Shown one piece after another: positions 61,588-64,000 of a DNA stretch of 64,000 nucleotides; the first letter of the stretch is position 1; each line of letters opens with the position of its first letter. The position numbers were made by a program, and so were the translations under genes. Source of the DNA: Streptomyces yangpuensis. GTDB taxonomy: Bacteria; Actinomycetota; Actinomycetes; Streptomycetales; Streptomycetaceae. The DNA lies in assembly GCF_001005295.1 (NCBI RefSeq), contig NZ_LBMK01000007.1, forward strand, positions 167,920 to 231,919. The letters are read 5' to 3'. The notes below the pieces were generated by a model. It saw nothing but the letters and a program-made list of their open reading frames with translations. It made no database searches and was not told the origin of the DNA.

Positions 61588-62948
61588 ACGCTTCCGAGGC
61601 GACGATCGAGGTCATCGCCACCCCGTCGCTCGGGGACACCAGCTACCTGCTCGTCAGCGGCGACGAAGCCGCCCTCGTCGACCCGCAGCGGGACATCTGG
61701 GACCTGGTGGAATCCTGTACCGCCAAGGGCGTCGGGATCCGCTACGTCCTGGAGACGCACGTGCACAACGACTACGTCTCCGGCGCTCTGGAGGTCAGAG
61801 CGGCCACCGGCGCCACGGTCGCGGGACCGGCCCGCGCACCCTACGGCTTCGACCACCTGCCCCTGGCCGAGGACGACGAGATCCTCGTCGGCGACGTCAC
61901 CGTACGAGCCGTGGAAACCCCGGGCCACACCGCCGAACACACCTCCTACCTGGTCTTCGACGACACCGGCCGGGCCCCGTCGGCCGTCTTCACCGGCGGC
62001 AGCCTCCTCGTCGGCAACGCCGGCCGGACCGACCTGTCCGGCACCGGCCGTACGGAGGAACTCGCCCGGGCCCAGTACCGGACCCTGCGCCGGCTCGCCC
62101 TGCTCCCCGACGGCACCCGCGTCCTGCCGACCCACGGCGCGGGCAGCTCCTGCGCGGCCGGCCCGGTGTCGGGGGAGCGGACCAGCACGGTCGGCGCGGA
62201 ACGGCGCACCAACCCCGTACTGACCGCCCAGGACGAGGAGGAGTTCGTCAGGGGACGGATGTCGGGCCTGCCCCCGTACCCCGCCTACTACCACCACATG
62301 GGACCCATCAACGGGCACGGGCCACGGGTCCTCGGCGGCCCGCCCACCCTCCGCCCGCTCACCCCGGCCATGGTGGAGGGGCTCGCCGGCGGCGGCGCGC
62401 AGATCGTCGACGGGCGCGACCGGGCCGCCTTCGCCGCCGGCCATCTCCCCGACTCGATCTGCGACGAGCTCGACGACCGCTTCGCGAGCCTGGTCGGCGA
62501 GGTCGTCCCCTTCGGTACGCGCCTGGTCCTCGTCCTGCCGGAACCCGCCGGGGACGCCGCCCAGGAGGCGATGACCCAGCTCCTGCGGATCGGCTACGAC
62601 GACGTCGCCGGATACCTGGCGGGAGGAACCGACGCCTGGACGGCCGCAGGCCGCCCACTGCGCACCTTCCGCACCGCGGACGCCGCCGCGTCGGCCGGGC
62701 ACCTGGCCGGCCGGCTGCTGCTCGACGTGCGGCCGGACCGCCCCGAGGGCGGCATCCCCGGCTCGCTCGCCGTGCCCCTGGCCGAACTGCCCCGCAGGAT
62801 CGGTGAGCTGCCCAGGGACCGGGAGATCTGGGTGGTGTGCGGCAGCGGCCGCCGGGCGACCATCGCCGCGGGCCTGATCGACCGGGCGGGGATCCCGGTG
62901 ACCGCCGTGACCAGCGGCGGGGTCCGGGAGCTCATGGCCCACGCGTGA
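61584..62948 (+). CDS. MBL-fold persulfide dioxygenase-rhodanese fusion
   Basis: 454 residues. The N-terminal ETHE1-like domain (about 1-235) shows LETHVHNDYVSGA and VETPGHTAEHTSYL and LPTHGAGSSCA, which carry the metal His/Asp. Two rhodanese-like domains follow: the first (about 270-355) lacks the active-site Cys; the second (about 375-450) has WVVCGSGRRA with the Cys. The plan matches known PDO-rhodanese proteins that turn glutathione persulfide into sulfite. Low-molecular-weight thiol in Streptomyces is mycothiol, so the substrate is likely mycothiol persulfide (inference). The stop lies in a tandem repeat. Confidence 0.9.
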   Translation: MNASEATIEVIATPSLGDTSYLLVSGDEAALVDPQRDIWDLVESCTAKGVGIRYVLETHVHNDYVSGALEVRAATGATVAGPARAPYGFDHLPLAEDDEILVGDVTVRAVETPGHTAEHTSYLVFDDTGRAPSAVFTGGSLLVGNAGRTDLSGTGRTEELARAQYRTLRRLALLPDGTRVLPTHGAGSSCAAGPVSGERTSTVGAERRTNPVLTAQDEEEFVRGRMSGLPPYPAYYHHMGPINGHGPRVLGGPPTLRPLTPAMVEGLAGGGAQIVDGRDRAAFAAGHLPDSICDELDDRFASLVGEVVPFGTRLVLVLPEPAGDAAQEAMTQLLRIGYDDVAGYLAGGTDAWTAAGRPLRTFRTADAAASAGHLAGRLLLDVRPDRPEGGIPGSLAVPLAELPRRIGELPRDREIWVVCGSGRRATIAAGLIDRAGIPVTAVTSGGVRELMAHA

Positions 62949-63036
62949 GGAGCCGGGTCCGTACGGTCCACGCGTGAGGGGTCCGGGTCCGTACGGTCCA
63001 CGCGTGAGGGGTCAGGGTCCGCACGGTCCACGCGCG
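62940..63036 (+). repeat. 29-30 base tandem repeat over the gene end
   Basis: Three units start at 62940, 62969 and 62999, plus an eight-base partial, each beginning CACGCGTGAGG or similar. The first contains the PDO stop codon, so the array has copied the end of the gene. It looks like a minisatellite made by slippage. Confidence 0.8.
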
Positions 63037-63195
63037 ATTTCCCGACGCCCGGTTCCGCGATGCCGGTCTCCGTGTTTCCCGCCGCCCCCGCCGAGGTACT
63101 GGTCCTTACCCACCCCTCGGGCGGACGCAGAGCCCTGCGCCGACGCCTCGGATAGGGTGAATCGGTAGGAATCGGGCCCCACGGGGTGAGGTCGT

Positions 63196-64000
63196 GTGGA
63201 CACTTACCAGTCGACGAGCGCGGTGCCGGACCCGCCGGCGGCGGCTGTCGGCTACGCGGGCGTACTCCGCGAGCTGCTGCCGATCGCCCTGTGGCGGGAG
63301 GACGCCGACGGCCGCATCGTGGAGTGGTCACTGGCCGCCCAGGACCTCCTAGGACACCGCCCCGAGGACATCATCGGCCGCCCCGGCGCCTCCGTCCTGG
63401 TCCCCGAGGCCAACCACGAGCTCGCCGACCAGCTGACCCGCCGCGTCCAGGCCGGCGAGAGCGTCGTCGGCACCCTCCCCGTCCGCCACCGCGACGGGCA
63501 CCGCGTCGTGATGGAGATGTGGATCGTCCCCGCCGTCGACGCCACCGGGCGGATGGGAGCCCTGCTCATCGCCGTGGAGACCTCCGAGGTCCTCCACATG
63601 CGCGACTCCCTCGCCGCCCTGCAGAGCCTCTTCACCCAGTCGCCCATCGGCCTCGCCACCCTCGGCCCCGACCTGAGATTCCTCCGCGTCAACGACGCGC
63701 TGGCCCGCATGAACGGCGTCTCCGCCGCCGAACACCTCGGCAAACGGCTCACCGAAGTGGTCCCCGGCGTCAACGCCGTCGCCCTGGAGGCGACCATGCG
63801 GCAGGTTCTCGAACGGGGCAGCGCCGTCGTCGACGTCCGACGCACCGGGCGGACCCCCGCCGACCCCGACCACGACCGGACCTGGTCCTGCTCCTACGCC
63901 CCCCTCCTGGACGGCTCCGGCCGGGCCCTCGGCGTGATCGCCTCCCTCATCGACATCACCGACAGCGAGCAGGCCCAGGCCGAGGCCGAGCTGGCCCAGC
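63196..64000 (+). CDS. PAS-domain sensor protein, truncated by the window edge
   Basis: Frame open from GTG 63196 to the window end, 268 codons. Two PAS domains are visible: WREDADGRIVEWSLAAQDLL with GRPGASVLVPEANHELAD (about residues 30-130), and LFTQSPIGLATLGPDLRFLR with GVIASLIDITD (about 138-262). In Streptomyces such N-terminal PAS pairs commonly precede a GAF and SpoIIE phosphatase or a histidine kinase, but that part is outside this window. GTGAGG lies before the start. Confidence 0.82.
   Translation, partial: MDTYQSTSAVPDPPAAAVGYAGVLRELLPIALWREDADGRIVEWSLAAQDLLGHRPEDIIGRPGASVLVPEANHELADQLTRRVQAGESVVGTLPVRHRDGHRVVMEMWIVPAVDATGRMGALLIAVETSEVLHMRDSLAALQSLFTQSPIGLATLGPDLRFLRVNDALARMNGVSAAEHLGKRLTEVVPGVNAVALEATMRQVLERGSAVVDVRRTGRTPADPDHDRTWSCSYAPLLDGSGRALGVIASLIDITDSEQAQAEAELAQ

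Overview
The window looks like a piece of a Streptomyces chromosome (order-level call very secure, species not determinable). The DNA is very GC-rich with almost every codon ending in G or C, many genes start with GTG, neighbouring stops and starts overlap as ATGA or GTGA, several genes have a -10 box placed for leaderless transcription, and only two genes contain a TTA leucine codon (the bldA-type rare codon). I call 60 intact or edge-truncated protein genes and one frame-damaged gene. I see no rRNA, tRNA, insertion sequence, phage gene or CRISPR array.

Layout. 0.1-4.7 kb: exonuclease, secreted SGNH hydrolase, malate synthase aceB and a MobA-like nucleotidyltransferase. 5-12 kb: a MocR/GntR regulator, a NarL-type two-component pair divergent from an FtsX-type ABC exporter, and a multi-pass membrane glycosyltransferase-like protein. 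12-15.7 kb: allantoin degradation (IclR-family AllR, allantoinase, allantoicase). 15.7-21.7 kb: a damaged gene, a secreted nuclease-like protein, an SDR, a RibD-C/DHFR-like protein, two unknowns, an EamA exporter and a Gfo/Idh/MocA dehydrogenase. 21.9-26.7 kb: a five-gene, translationally coupled CUT2 sugar ABC transporter with a ROK sugar kinase. 26.7-31.2 kb: MBL hydrolase, exonuclease III, a small unknown, an orphan amino-acid ABC ATPase and a secreted CocE-like hydrolase. 31.3-38.3 kb: an envelope block, with an L,D-transpeptidase lipoprotein divergent from FemX-like, MurJ-like, response regulator, histidine kinase and GerMN-type lipoprotein genes. 38.4-45.7 kb: P450, membrane-anchored unknown, gamma-glutamyltransferase (TTA codon), methionine aminopeptidase divergent from a tiny XRE regulator, a very small lipoprotein, a PPOX-fold protein and a proline-rich protein (TTA codon). 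46-50.6 kb: a pyrimidine/hydantoin catabolic operon with an LLM-type F420 oxidoreductase. 50.9-54 kb: DMT transporter, universal stress protein and amidinotransferase. 54.4-60.1 kb: inositol-phosphatase-like enzyme, FAD oxidoreductase, macro-domain protein, and an Lrp regulator divergent from EamA exporter plus aminotransferase. 60.5-62.9 kb: a sulfite oxidase-like enzyme overlapping a persulfide dioxygenase-rhodanese protein. 63.2 kb to the edge: a PAS-domain protein, cut off.

How parts work together. Allantoin breakdown gives urea and glyoxylate, and malate synthase consumes glyoxylate. A 15-bp near-palindrome (type TTCCA-n5-TGGAA) sits exactly in the spacer of the predicted aceB promoter and of the predicted allR promoter, with a third, weaker copy before allB, so the window appears to carry its own small AllR regulon. 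The LDT/FemX/MurJ/two-component block is a plausible cell-wall remodelling and sensing unit. The sulfite oxidase/persulfide dioxygenase pair could form a two-step sulfur-oxidation route.
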